Assembly (NCBI GenBank): GCA_029006155.1
Contig: JAQXGF010000055.1
Coordinates: 1-37,559 of the forward strand
Reading direction: 5' to 3'
Length of the DNA: 37,559 nucleotides
From: Lachnospiraceae bacterium
GTDB taxonomy: Bacteria; Bacillota; Clostridia; Lachnospirales; Lachnospiraceae
Both the position numbers and the translations under genes were made by a program. The notes below the pieces were generated by a model. It made no database searches. It was given only the letters and a program-made list of their open reading frames with translations, and was not told the origin of the DNA. Shown piece by piece: positions 8,328 to 15,611 of this stretch. Position 1 is the first letter of the stretch. The number at the start of each line of letters is the position of its first letter.

Positions 8328-9539
8328 ATGAGAAAGAAAATTCAACGACCGGAATATTTGGATAAATTAATTGCGTTTCGGGAAAAACAGCTGATAAAGG
8401 TAATTACAGGAATTCGGCGCTGCGGGAAGTCTACGCTTTTGGAGCTTTATCAGGAGTACCTGATGGAGCAGGGCATTGCAGCAGAGCAAATCATCAGCAT
8501 TAATCTGGAAGATTTTGATTTTTATGAGCTGCGAAAGCTGGAGAAGCTCCATGCATATGTAAAAGAACGGCTGGTGCCGGAGAAAATGACGTATGTTTTT
8601 GTAGATGAGATTCAGCAGTGCGAGAATTTTCCGATGGTAGTGGACAGCTTATACCTCAAAAAAAATGTGGATATTTATATTACCGGATCAAATGCGTATA
8701 TGCTTTCCTCCGAAATCGCGACGCTCTTATCTGGAAGGTATGTAGAAATAAAGATGCTTCCGCTTTCATTTAAGGAATATGTCAGTGCGACGGGGGATAA
8801 CAGAGAGCTGATGCGGAAATATACGGCGTATCTGGAGAACAGTTCTTTTCCTTATGCGCTGGAACTCGCAGGTCACCCAAGGGAGCTTCGGGATTATCTG
8901 GAAGGAATTTACAATACAATTGTTGTGAAGGATATTGCGAACCGTCATAAAATTTCTGATACGATGATGCTGGAAAGTGTGGCGCGATTTGTATTTGATA
9001 ACATAGGGAATCCGTTATCTACCAAAAAGATCGCAGATACGATGACTTCTGATGGCAGAAAGACGGATGCCAGAACGGTAGAAAAATACCTGTCTGCATT
9101 GATGGAGAGCTATATTGTCTATCAGGCTAGACGTTACAATGTACGGGGAAAGCAGTATCTCAAAACATTGGAAAAATATTACGTGGCCGATATCGGGCTT
9201 CGTTATTTGCTTTTGGGAACAAGCTCTACCGATGTGGGACATATTCTTGAAAATGTAGTCTATCTGGAACTGCTTCGAAGAGGCTACGAGGTATATGTAG
9301 GAAAAATAGATGATCTGGAGGTCGATTTTGTCTGCATGAATGCGAGAGGCCGTATTTACTATCAGGTGGCAGCAACCGTGAGGGAGGAAAAAACACTTCG
9401 AAGAGAACTGCTTTCACTGGAAAAAATTGCAGATCATTATCCAAAAGTAATATTGACGTTAGATGAAGATCCGGAGGCGGATTATAATGGAATCCGCCGA
9501 ATCAACGCGCTTGACTGGATGATGGGGACAGTGGAGTAG
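8328..9539 (+). CDS. ATP-binding protein, AAA_14 / DUF4143 family
   Basis: The ATG at 8328 follows AAAGGAGGG with a 5-base spacer and is preferred to an upstream in-frame TTG; it gives 403 residues. Walker A is TGIRRCGKST (Lys34), Walker B is YVFVDEIQQ, and TGSNAYML is the sensor region. The C-terminal half has the DUF4143 signature: YLSALMESYIVYQARRYNV, ADIGLRYLL, and the nuclease-like ELLRRGYEVYVGKIDDLEVDFVC. Such ATPases are widespread in anaerobes, often as isolated, variably present genes. Their role is unsettled (ATP-driven nuclease or regulatory functions have been suggested). The gene stands alone with its own promoter region and converges on the ROK regulator. Confidence 0.88.
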   Translation: MRKKIQRPEYLDKLIAFREKQLIKVITGIRRCGKSTLLELYQEYLMEQGIAAEQIISINLEDFDFYELRKLEKLHAYVKERLVPEKMTYVFVDEIQQCENFPMVVDSLYLKKNVDIYITGSNAYMLSSEIATLLSGRYVEIKMLPLSFKEYVSATGDNRELMRKYTAYLENSSFPYALELAGHPRELRDYLEGIYNTIVVKDIANRHKISDTMMLESVARFVFDNIGNPLSTKKIADTMTSDGRKTDARTVEKYLSALMESYIVYQARRYNVRGKQYLKTLEKYYVADIGLRYLLLGTSSTDVGHILENVVYLELLRRGYEVYVGKIDDLEVDFVCMNARGRIYYQVAATVREEKTLRRELLSLEKIADHYPKVILTLDEDPEADYNGIRRINALDWMMGTVE

Positions 9540-9548
9540 CAGAGACAT

Positions 9549-10670
9549 TCACCCCCAAAACCCCTGAATATACGGCAATGCCGCCCCGATACAGATATTA
9601 TCCTGCGGCATTTTGCTGATGCGGAGGAAGTCCGCCGGTTCCCCAAATGGTGTGAGCTGGCGGATTTTTTCGTGCAGAAAGATGAGATCCTCTTCCTGCA
9701 GATAAGGAGCCAGATGACCGCCGAGGATAAAGTCCGTGTCGTAGACGAGGTGCAGAAGATTGATGCATTCAGCAAGGTCGGACAGGAAAGCGCCCCAGCG
9801 ACAGGAGCAGATCACATTTCCCTGACGCACATTTGTAAAGAAGGATTCGAGCGTTTCGCCCTCAGCGAGAAGTGTCTTGACCGAGCAGAGCGTCTCCATA
9901 CAGCCCATCTGTCCGCAGTAGCAGCGGATGCCGTTGTCCCGCATGTGGATGTGCTCGATCGTGCCGCTATGTCCGTGCTTGCCGCCCATGATCGTCCTCT
10001 TTGCGATCACGGAGCCACCCAGATGACGGCTGAGTGAGAGATAAAAGGCGTCGGTGAGATCCGGGGAAGCCCAGAGCTCAGAGACGGCAGCACTCTCTGC
10101 ATCGTGGATGAAGGAGCATGGCCATGGAAGCTGATCTGAAAAAACGGACAGAGAGAGTCCGGTACAGGAGAGGATCTTTCCGTAGAGAATGCTCTTTTTG
10201 TCGGCGGAGATCAGTGCCTGCATGGCAAAACCGATACCGAGAATCTGCGAGGATTCGCATGGAAGTGCCTGAGCAAATGTAAGGATTTTTTCACAGATCA
10301 TCTGGTAATACTCTGGTGTGTCTGTATAAGTCTCAGAAAAAGAAGCACGCGCAATGCTTTTTCCGTACAGGTTGACGGCGACGACTTTTACTTCATGTTT
10401 GAGCAGCTCGACACCGAGGGCGATCCGGAAGTCCGGAACGATCGCGTAGGCGGCAGCTTTGCGGCCTGCACTTTCGGATGCGATCTGTCCGCTCTTGGCG
10501 ATCCGTCCCTCTGCTTCAAGGGCAGAGAGGTTGGTGGCCACGGTCGGTCGGCTCAGGCGCAGCTGGGAAGACAGTTCCTGCTGGGAGCTGCCGGGATGCT
10601 GATAGAGATAATGATAGATCAGACTGCGGTTATTCTTTTTGATCTGTGTCGGTGTGATGCTTTTTGTCAT
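9549..10670 (-). CDS. ROK-family transcriptional regulator (XylR/NagC-like)
   Basis: A 373-residue regulator with an N-terminal winged helix-turn-helix (IYHYLYQHPGSSQQELSSQL then RPTVATNLSALEAEGRI) and a C-terminal ROK sugar-kinase-like domain. The zinc-binding motif CYCGQMGCMET is intact with its three cysteines. DNA-binding ROK proteins respond to a sugar or sugar phosphate. The first 41 bases overlap the 3' end of the upstream LacI-type gene, so the two are very likely co-translated by reinitiation. The divergent sugar transporter and the arabinofuranosidase further on suggest a role in arabinoside control. A sugar kinase without DNA-binding is excluded by the HTH. The effector is unknown. 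Confidence 0.88.
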   Translation of the reverse strand: MTKSITPTQIKKNNRSLIYHYLYQHPGSSQQELSSQLRLSRPTVATNLSALEAEGRIAKSGQIASESAGRKAAAYAIVPDFRIALGVELLKHEVKVVAVNLYGKSIARASFSETYTDTPEYYQMICEKILTFAQALPCESSQILGIGFAMQALISADKKSILYGKILSCTGLSLSVFSDQLPWPCSFIHDAESAAVSELWASPDLTDAFYLSLSRHLGGSVIAKRTIMGGKHGHSGTIEHIHMRDNGIRCYCGQMGCMETLCSVKTLLAEGETLESFFTNVRQGNVICSCRWGAFLSDLAECINLLHLVYDTDFILGGHLAPYLQEEDLIFLHEKIRQLTPFGEPADFLRISKMPQDNICIGAALPYIQGFWG

Positions 10671-11685
10671 GGCAGATACCTACCGTCCCTTCTTCGTAAT
10701 AAACAGCCGGAAATTCGTCGATCTGAACCGGACGGTTCGGGCGTTCCAGCCGATTGAGCAGGAAACGGACGACCGTCTGCGCCAGGCTTCGGTCCTTCGG
10801 ATAGGAGATACTCGAGAGCGGTGGCAGATATGGCATACTGCTGCAGATATGGTCAAAGCCGCAGATCGAGATGTCCTCCGGCACCCGGTAGCCGTTCTGG
10901 CGCAGGGTATTCATCATATAGTAAGCAAATTCGTCATTGTAGCAGATGATGGCAGTATAGTCGATCGGTGAGAGCATTTCCAGAATCGTATTCGTCCGGA
11001 TCGCCTCATTGATCGTATCAAAGGGGACAAAACGGATACAGTCTTTTCCGAGCTGATAACGGGACAGCGCGTCGAGGAAGCCATTTTGCCGCCGGATCTG
11101 TGACTCGATAAAGAGTGGACCGGCGAGAAAGAGAAAACGGGTATGCCCAAGCGAAGCCAGCTTTTCGCCGGCCAGATAGCCGCCCTCATAGTCGTTGACA
11201 CATACACGGTCCAGGTTCAGTCCCTCAATGCCACGGTCAATCAGAATGACAGGGATCGACAATTTCTTTAACGTATTAGAAAACCATTCTTTGCCGCCAT
11301 GGACGAACAGGATGATACCGTCCGCGGAGAGCGATACGGTAAGCTCGAGCATCTGGCGCTCGGTCTCCTCGCTGTTGCGGGTAAAGAGCAGCATCGGGAT
11401 ATAGCCGTGCTCACGGAGCAGGGCGACCATATCGTCGATCAGAAACGTATAGTGTGGATTGTGAGCATGCTCAATAATAATTGCAATGATATTGCTTTTT
11501 CCGGAACGCAGGGAGGAGGCGAGGTTATTACGGATATAGCCAAGCTCATCGGCTGCTTTCTGAACAGTATCTAAGGTCTGTCTGGAAATGCGCGGATCGT
11601 TGCGCAGAGCCAGCGATACCGTATTGACAGAATAGCCGCAGTGCTCTGCAATCGTTTTCAATGTGATACGCGATGGATTACTCAT
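10630..11685 (-). CDS. LacI-family transcriptional regulator
   Basis: A 351-residue LacI/GalR-type repressor. The N-terminal helix-turn-helix and hinge read TLKTIAEHCGYSVNTVSLAL, then NNLASSLRSGKSN. The rest is a periplasmic-binding-protein-like effector domain (IIAIIIEHAHNPHYTFLIDDM, CVNDYEGGYLAGEKLASLGH, ICGFDHICSSMPYLPPLSS). It is transcribed divergently from the sugar transporter, and a perfect palindrome with a central CG, as LacI-family proteins prefer, sits over the transporter promoter. It probably represses the transporter until an arabinoside-derived sugar is present. It overlaps the ROK gene by 41 bases. The start is supported by an AAAGGA site. Confidence 0.92.
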   Translation of the reverse strand: MSNPSRITLKTIAEHCGYSVNTVSLALRNDPRISRQTLDTVQKAADELGYIRNNLASSLRSGKSNIIAIIIEHAHNPHYTFLIDDMVALLREHGYIPMLLFTRNSEETERQMLELTVSLSADGIILFVHGGKEWFSNTLKKLSIPVILIDRGIEGLNLDRVCVNDYEGGYLAGEKLASLGHTRFLFLAGPLFIESQIRRQNGFLDALSRYQLGKDCIRFVPFDTINEAIRTNTILEMLSPIDYTAIICYNDEFAYYMMNTLRQNGYRVPEDISICGFDHICSSMPYLPPLSSISYPKDRSLAQTVVRFLLNRLERPNRPVQIDEFPAVYYEEGTVGICHDKKHHTDTDQKE

Positions 11686-11716
11686 GACTTAATTCCTTTC
11701 CAGTAGTCTGCTAATG

Positions 11717-11745
11717 AGTATAGCATTAATTTACCTGTGGTACAA
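11717..11745 (-). promoter_or_regulatory. Promoter of the LacI-ROK operon
   Basis: On the minus strand a -35-like TTGTAC (11745-11740) and a -10 TATACT (11722-11717) are separated by 17 bases. The -10 is preceded by TGC, giving an extended -10. Transcription would begin about 25 bases before the LacI start codon. Confidence 0.6.
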
Positions 11746-11866
11746 GTAAACAATAACATATACACAAAAAAATAGAAAAAAACAAATGAATCTGGCAGAA
11801 TGCATAAAAAGTGAAAAAACGATATTGTGAAAATGTACACAAAACGAGATTTTTCTCTCCGATTTC

Positions 11867-11911
11867 CTGACAAAACCTCTTATTAACGTTAATATTGTTC
11901 TATCGTTAATA
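11867..11911 (+). promoter_or_regulatory. Sugar-transporter promoter with overlapping LacI-type operator
   Basis: A -35 box CTGACA (11867-11872) and -10 TAATAT (11890-11895) are 17 bases apart. A perfect 14-base palindrome TATTAACGTTAATA (11881-11894) with a central CG covers the spacer and -10. A second half-site CGTTAATA (11904-11911) repeats the right half (11887-11894) 17 bases downstream, near the expected start of transcription. The divergent LacI-type gene is the natural candidate to bind here. Confidence 0.6.
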
Positions 11912-11950
11912 CATTTGGTGCGAACCGTGTAAATCGAAAGGAGATCAGGT

Positions 11951-13279
11951 ATGAAAAGAAAAGTAATCGCAGGCGTACTTGCATCTGCAATGGCAATGTC
12001 CATGGCAGCAGGTACGGGAATGACCGCAGCTGCAGAGGAAGCTTCCACACAGGGTACTAATACATTCGTAGATGGTGGAACAGAGATGTCCTTCTGGACC
12101 TTCCAGGAGCTGCACGTAGGATTCTGGACCTCTATGGCAGATGTATGGAATGAGCAGAACCCGGATCGTCCGATCAATCTGACCGTAACTACAGGTGAGT
12201 CCCATTCTCTTCACAGCAAGCTTCTGATCGCTTGCCAGGCAGGTGAGGGTACACCGGATATGGCAGATATCGAGATCGGCTACTATGGTTCCTTCCTGAA
12301 GGATGACTATCTGCTTCCGATCAACGATGCAGTAGAGCCGTACAAGGATGACGTAGTTATGTCCCGTGTTGACATGTACGGTGATAAGGATGGAAATGAG
12401 TACGGCGTAGACTTCCACCTTGGCGCAAGCGTTTGCTACTACAATATGGACATTATGAATGAGGCTGGCGTAGATCCGGCAGACATCGTGACCTGGGATG
12501 ATTATGTAGAAGCTGGTAAGACCGTTCTTGAGAAGACCGGCAAGCCGATGTGCGCAGTAGAGACCGCAGACCTCTTCCTTCCGCAGCTGATGATGCTCGA
12601 GAAGGGTGCTCAGTATGTAGACGAGGATGGCAATCCGAACATCGCGACAGAAGAGCATGCAGAAGTTATCGATTACATCCGCAACATGATCGACCTTGGT
12701 ATCTGTGAGGTTGCACCGGGTGGTGGATTCCACACCGAGGAGTGGTACGGACATCTGAACGGAGGCGGAGTTGCTTCCATCGCTATGCCGCTGTGGTACA
12801 TGGGAAGATTTACCGACTACATGCCGGATCTGAACCAGAAGATGGCGATTTACCCGATTCCGGTATGGAACGAGGGCGACACACGTGAGGTTCTGCAGGG
12901 TGGTACCGGTACATCTGTTATCAAGTACACCGAGAACGCTGATCTGGCAAAAGACTTCCTCGCATTTGCAAAGCTTTCCAAGGAAGGATGCACCTACGAG
13001 TGGAACGAGCTTGGATTTGACCCGATCCGTACCGAGCTTTGGGACGATCCGGAGATCACCGAGAACAAGGACAACAAGTTCCTCAGCTACTTCACCACGA
13101 ACCCGTTTGATATCCTGAAAGCAAATGGTACAGACCTGACTGCACCGGATATCTCCGGCAGCTACTCTGCTACATACAGCACACTCGTATCTACGACTTA
13201 CTCAAATGCATTTGAGATCTCTACGGATCAGGATGCTATGGAGCTGCTGCAGGGTGAGCAGGATTCTATCATCTACTAA
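11951..13279 (+). CDS. Sugar ABC transporter, extracellular binding protein
   Basis: A 442-residue solute-binding protein of the family-1 (maltose/oligosaccharide) type. It begins with a signal peptide (MKRKVIAGVLASAMAMSMAA) and a probable signal peptidase I site after TAAA. No cysteine is present in or just after the signal, so there is no lipobox to tether it, which is unusual for a Gram-positive transporter component. The mature protein shows typical features: TFQELHVGFWTSMADVWNEQ, ACQAGEGTPDMADIEIGYYG, and YPIPVWNEGDTREVLQGGTG. Two permeases follow after a hairpin. Arabino-oligosaccharide is the likely ligand, inferred from the GH51 gene downstream. Confidence 0.9.
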   Translation: MKRKVIAGVLASAMAMSMAAGTGMTAAAEEASTQGTNTFVDGGTEMSFWTFQELHVGFWTSMADVWNEQNPDRPINLTVTTGESHSLHSKLLIACQAGEGTPDMADIEIGYYGSFLKDDYLLPINDAVEPYKDDVVMSRVDMYGDKDGNEYGVDFHLGASVCYYNMDIMNEAGVDPADIVTWDDYVEAGKTVLEKTGKPMCAVETADLFLPQLMMLEKGAQYVDEDGNPNIATEEHAEVIDYIRNMIDLGICEVAPGGGFHTEEWYGHLNGGGVASIAMPLWYMGRFTDYMPDLNQKMAIYPIPVWNEGDTREVLQGGTGTSVIKYTENADLAKDFLAFAKLSKEGCTYEWNELGFDPIRTELWDDPEITENKDNKFLSYFTTNPFDILKANGTDLTAPDISGSYSATYSTLVSTTYSNAFEISTDQDAMELLQGEQDSIIY

Positions 13280-13327
13280 TCAGAAAAGGAAACCGGACAG
13301 CATAAAGCTCCGGCCAGTCATATAGAG

Positions 13328-13363
13328 AAGGGCGGCGCGGCATCCCTGCGGCGCCCTTTTTCT
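13328..13363 (+). terminator. Hairpin with U-run between binding protein and permeases
   Basis: Arms AAGGGCG (13328-13334) and CGCCCTT (13352-13358), extended inward by a few GC pairs, are followed by TTTCT. It lies 49 bases after the binding-protein stop, in the place where partial terminators lower permease expression relative to the binding protein. No separate promoter for the permeases is obvious in the 115 bases that follow. Confidence 0.7.
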
Positions 13364-13477
13364 ACGAAAATGCAACTGCACTTTACCAGAAGAGCGGTCG
13401 ACGGAACAAACGGCGGCTTGAATCAGCATTCTGCGATCCGTTTACAGGCGCAGACATGCTTGGAACAGGAGGATATT

Positions 13478-14380
13478 ATGAAAAAGCAAGGTATCTTCAA
13501 ACGCTTTATTTATTCGAAAAAAGTAGCGCCATATGTCTTTATCGCGCCTTTCTTAATTACGTTTGCGCTGTTTTTTGCGTATTCGATTGTGAGCATGATT
13601 ATAATGAGCTTTCAGAAGGTCTCTGGACCGAATACCAGCTTTGTCGGACTGGAAAACTATAAGATCCTGACAAATGCCGTATTCATCAAGAGCCTGAAGA
13701 ACAGCGCTTTCTATACAGTAGTCACCTGTGCATTGATGATTCCGATCCCGATGTTGATGGCGGCATTGCTGAACAGCAAATATATGAAGGGACGCGCAGC
13801 GTTCCGTAGCATTCTGTTTATCCCGGCACTGACCTCTGTCGTAGTATCCGGTGTCGTTTTCCGACTGATGTTCGGAGAGCTGGAAGGCTCTTTCATGAAC
13901 CGCCTGATCGCCCTGTTTGGCGCAGGCCCGATCGTATGGCTGAGAAAGCCGGTAACGGTCTGGATTACGTTATTCTTCCTGTGCCTGTGGCGCTGGACGG
14001 GTGTAAATATGATGTATTATCTGTCCGGTCTGCAGCAGATTCCGGAAGACCTGTATGAGTCCGCAGATATCGATGGTGCGAGCACCTGGCAGAGATTCCG
14101 CTATGTGACGATTCCGCTTCTGAAGCCGACGACCGTTTATGTGCTGACGATCTCAATCTTCGGTGGTATGGCGATGTTCTCCGAGTCCTTCATGTTGTTT
14201 AATGGTAATAAATCACCGAACAACGTTGGTACGACTCTGGTTGGTATGCTTTACCGGATGGGCTTTGAGCAGAACAATATCGGAATTGCAAGTGCGATTG
14301 GTGTGATTTTCCTTGCAATTGTACTTCTCATTAATGTGGTTCAGCTGTTCTTCAACGGAACCTTCAGAAAGGAGCGGTAA
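13478..14380 (+). CDS. Sugar ABC transporter permease 1 (MalF/UgpA-like)
   Basis: The ATG at 13478 follows ACAGGAGGATATT and is preferred over an in-frame ATG 108 bases upstream, whose extra 36 residues (MQLHFTRRAVDG...) look non-coding. The 300-residue product starts with a basic segment and a first membrane helix (VFIAPFLITFALFFAYSIV), and has about six helices. The ABC-interacting EAA loop reads DLYESADIDGASTWQRFRYV, followed by IPLLKPTTV. It is a CUT1-type permease that pairs with the next gene. No ATPase gene is present, so a shared MsmX/UgpC-type ATPase encoded elsewhere is likely. Confidence 0.92.
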   Translation: MKKQGIFKRFIYSKKVAPYVFIAPFLITFALFFAYSIVSMIIMSFQKVSGPNTSFVGLENYKILTNAVFIKSLKNSAFYTVVTCALMIPIPMLMAALLNSKYMKGRAAFRSILFIPALTSVVVSGVVFRLMFGELEGSFMNRLIALFGAGPIVWLRKPVTVWITLFFLCLWRWTGVNMMYYLSGLQQIPEDLYESADIDGASTWQRFRYVTIPLLKPTTVYVLTISIFGGMAMFSESFMLFNGNKSPNNVGTTLVGMLYRMGFEQNNIGIASAIGVIFLAIVLLINVVQLFFNGTFRKER

Positions 14381-14383
14381 TCC

Positions 14384-15223
14384 ATGAATAAGGCAAAATC
14401 CAGAACAAGAACGACGCTGTTGATGATATTTTTTATAATCGTAGCAGTGATTACCCTGCTTCCGCTGGCACTGCTTGCCTGTGCATCGCTTCGGCCGGGC
14501 GTAGAGCTGATGAGAAATGGTCTGAACTTCAACATTGACTGGGCAAATGCGAACTTCGACGAGTACCGTCTGCTGTTCAGCGGTGAAAATGCATACTTTA
14601 CGTGGTACAAGAACAGTCTGGTCATCACGGTTGTTCAGGTAGCGCTGGCATTGTTCCTGAGCGCATGTGTCGGATACGGCTTTGCGATGTATGACTTTAA
14701 AGGAAAGAATTTCTTCTTCATGCTCGTGCTGCTCGTTATGATGGTGCCGACCGAGGTGATTCTCCTTCCGCTGTACCGTCTGATCGTGAACATGAAGCTG
14801 ATGAATACGATGTGGGGTATTATCCTTCCGTACATTGTCGTACCGATGCTCGTATTCTTCTTCCGCCAGTATTTGTCTGGTATCCCGAAGGACTTTCTGG
14901 AGGCCGCACGTGTGGATGGATGTTCGGAGTACGGAATCTTTGTAAAGATCATGCTTCCGCTGATGAAGCCGTCCTTCGCAGCAATGGGTATTTATCAGGG
15001 CATGCAGAGCTGGAATAACTTCCTGTGGCCGATGATCGTGACGAACTCCATCGACAAGATCACACTTCCGGTAGGACTGCAGAGCCTGATCACACCGTAT
15101 GGTAATAACTATGATATTCTGATCGCAGGATCCTGCTTCGCGATTATCCCGATCCTGATCCTGTTCATCTGCTTCCAGCGTTACTTCATCGAAGGTATGA
15201 CAGCCGGAGGCGTAAAGGGCTGA
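14384..15223 (+). CDS. Sugar ABC transporter permease 2 (MalG/UgpE-like)
   Basis: A 279-residue CUT1 permease starting 4 bases after permease 1, behind AAAGGAGCGG. It has six predicted helices (first: LLMIFFIIVAVITLLPLALL) and the conserved EAA loop DFLEAARVDGCSEYGIFVKI followed by MLPLMKPSFAA. The C-terminus ends YFIEGMTAGGVKG, a very common ending for this subfamily. It forms the heterodimeric channel with the preceding protein. A terminator follows immediately, so the transporter operon ends here. Confidence 0.93.
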   Translation: MNKAKSRTRTTLLMIFFIIVAVITLLPLALLACASLRPGVELMRNGLNFNIDWANANFDEYRLLFSGENAYFTWYKNSLVITVVQVALALFLSACVGYGFAMYDFKGKNFFFMLVLLVMMVPTEVILLPLYRLIVNMKLMNTMWGIILPYIVVPMLVFFFRQYLSGIPKDFLEAARVDGCSEYGIFVKIMLPLMKPSFAAMGIYQGMQSWNNFLWPMIVTNSIDKITLPVGLQSLITPYGNNYDILIAGSCFAIIPILILFICFQRYFIEGMTAGGVKG

Positions 15224-15238
15224 TTTTACTTGATATGG

Positions 15239-15286
15239 ACTGCCTTGCTGCACGGCATAAGTCATGTGGCAGGGCAGTTTTTCTTT
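15239..15286 (+). terminator. Terminator after the sugar transporter
   Basis: Outer arms ACTGCC (15239-15244) and GGCAGT (15273-15278), extended inward by TGC/GCA-type pairs with small bulges, precede TTTTCTTTT. It begins 15 bases after the permease stop codon. Confidence 0.75.
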
Positions 15287-15428
15287 TACAGGCATACGCT
15301 TTATCTTTCCGTTTGTGTGCGATCTGGCGGCATTGCGTTTACCTGCGATTTATGTGACTGGGCGGATGAAACATATCCGTTTGTATAAATTTAGGTGATT
15401 GCGAAACCCGATAATTAAAATATGTGTG

Positions 15429-15484
15429 TTTTGCATAAAAATAGGTTTTAACTTCGATATATGAAAAGAGATTTTTATGCAAAA
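15429..15484 (+). promoter_or_regulatory. Perfect 14-bp inverted repeat upstream of GH51 gene
   Basis: TTTTGCATAAAAAT (15429-15442) is repeated exactly in reverse complement as ATTTTTATGCAAAA (15471-15484). The arm centres are 42 bases apart, about four helical turns. It lies in the AT-rich 388-base gap between the transporter and GH51 genes. The rest of the gap (15287-15611) holds no gene and no clear -35/-10 pair; a strong AGGAGGAGG ribosome site lies just before 15612. A pair of regulator sites or a transcript hairpin are both possible. Confidence 0.6.
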
Positions 15485-15611
15485 TAGATATAAAAGTTCA
15501 AAATTTTGTGAGGAGAAACAAAATCACAATACCGAAAAAAGTCAGTAGTTATGCGGCTTTCAGAGTTTTGCAAACGCCTATTGTATAAATTGTATAGGAG
15601 GAGGAATCCAT

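Noticed and set aside
14213-15295. Minus-strand ORF of 360 codons
   Set aside because: Antisense to the sugar permeases; charged and His-rich product of the kind seen opposite membrane-protein genes.
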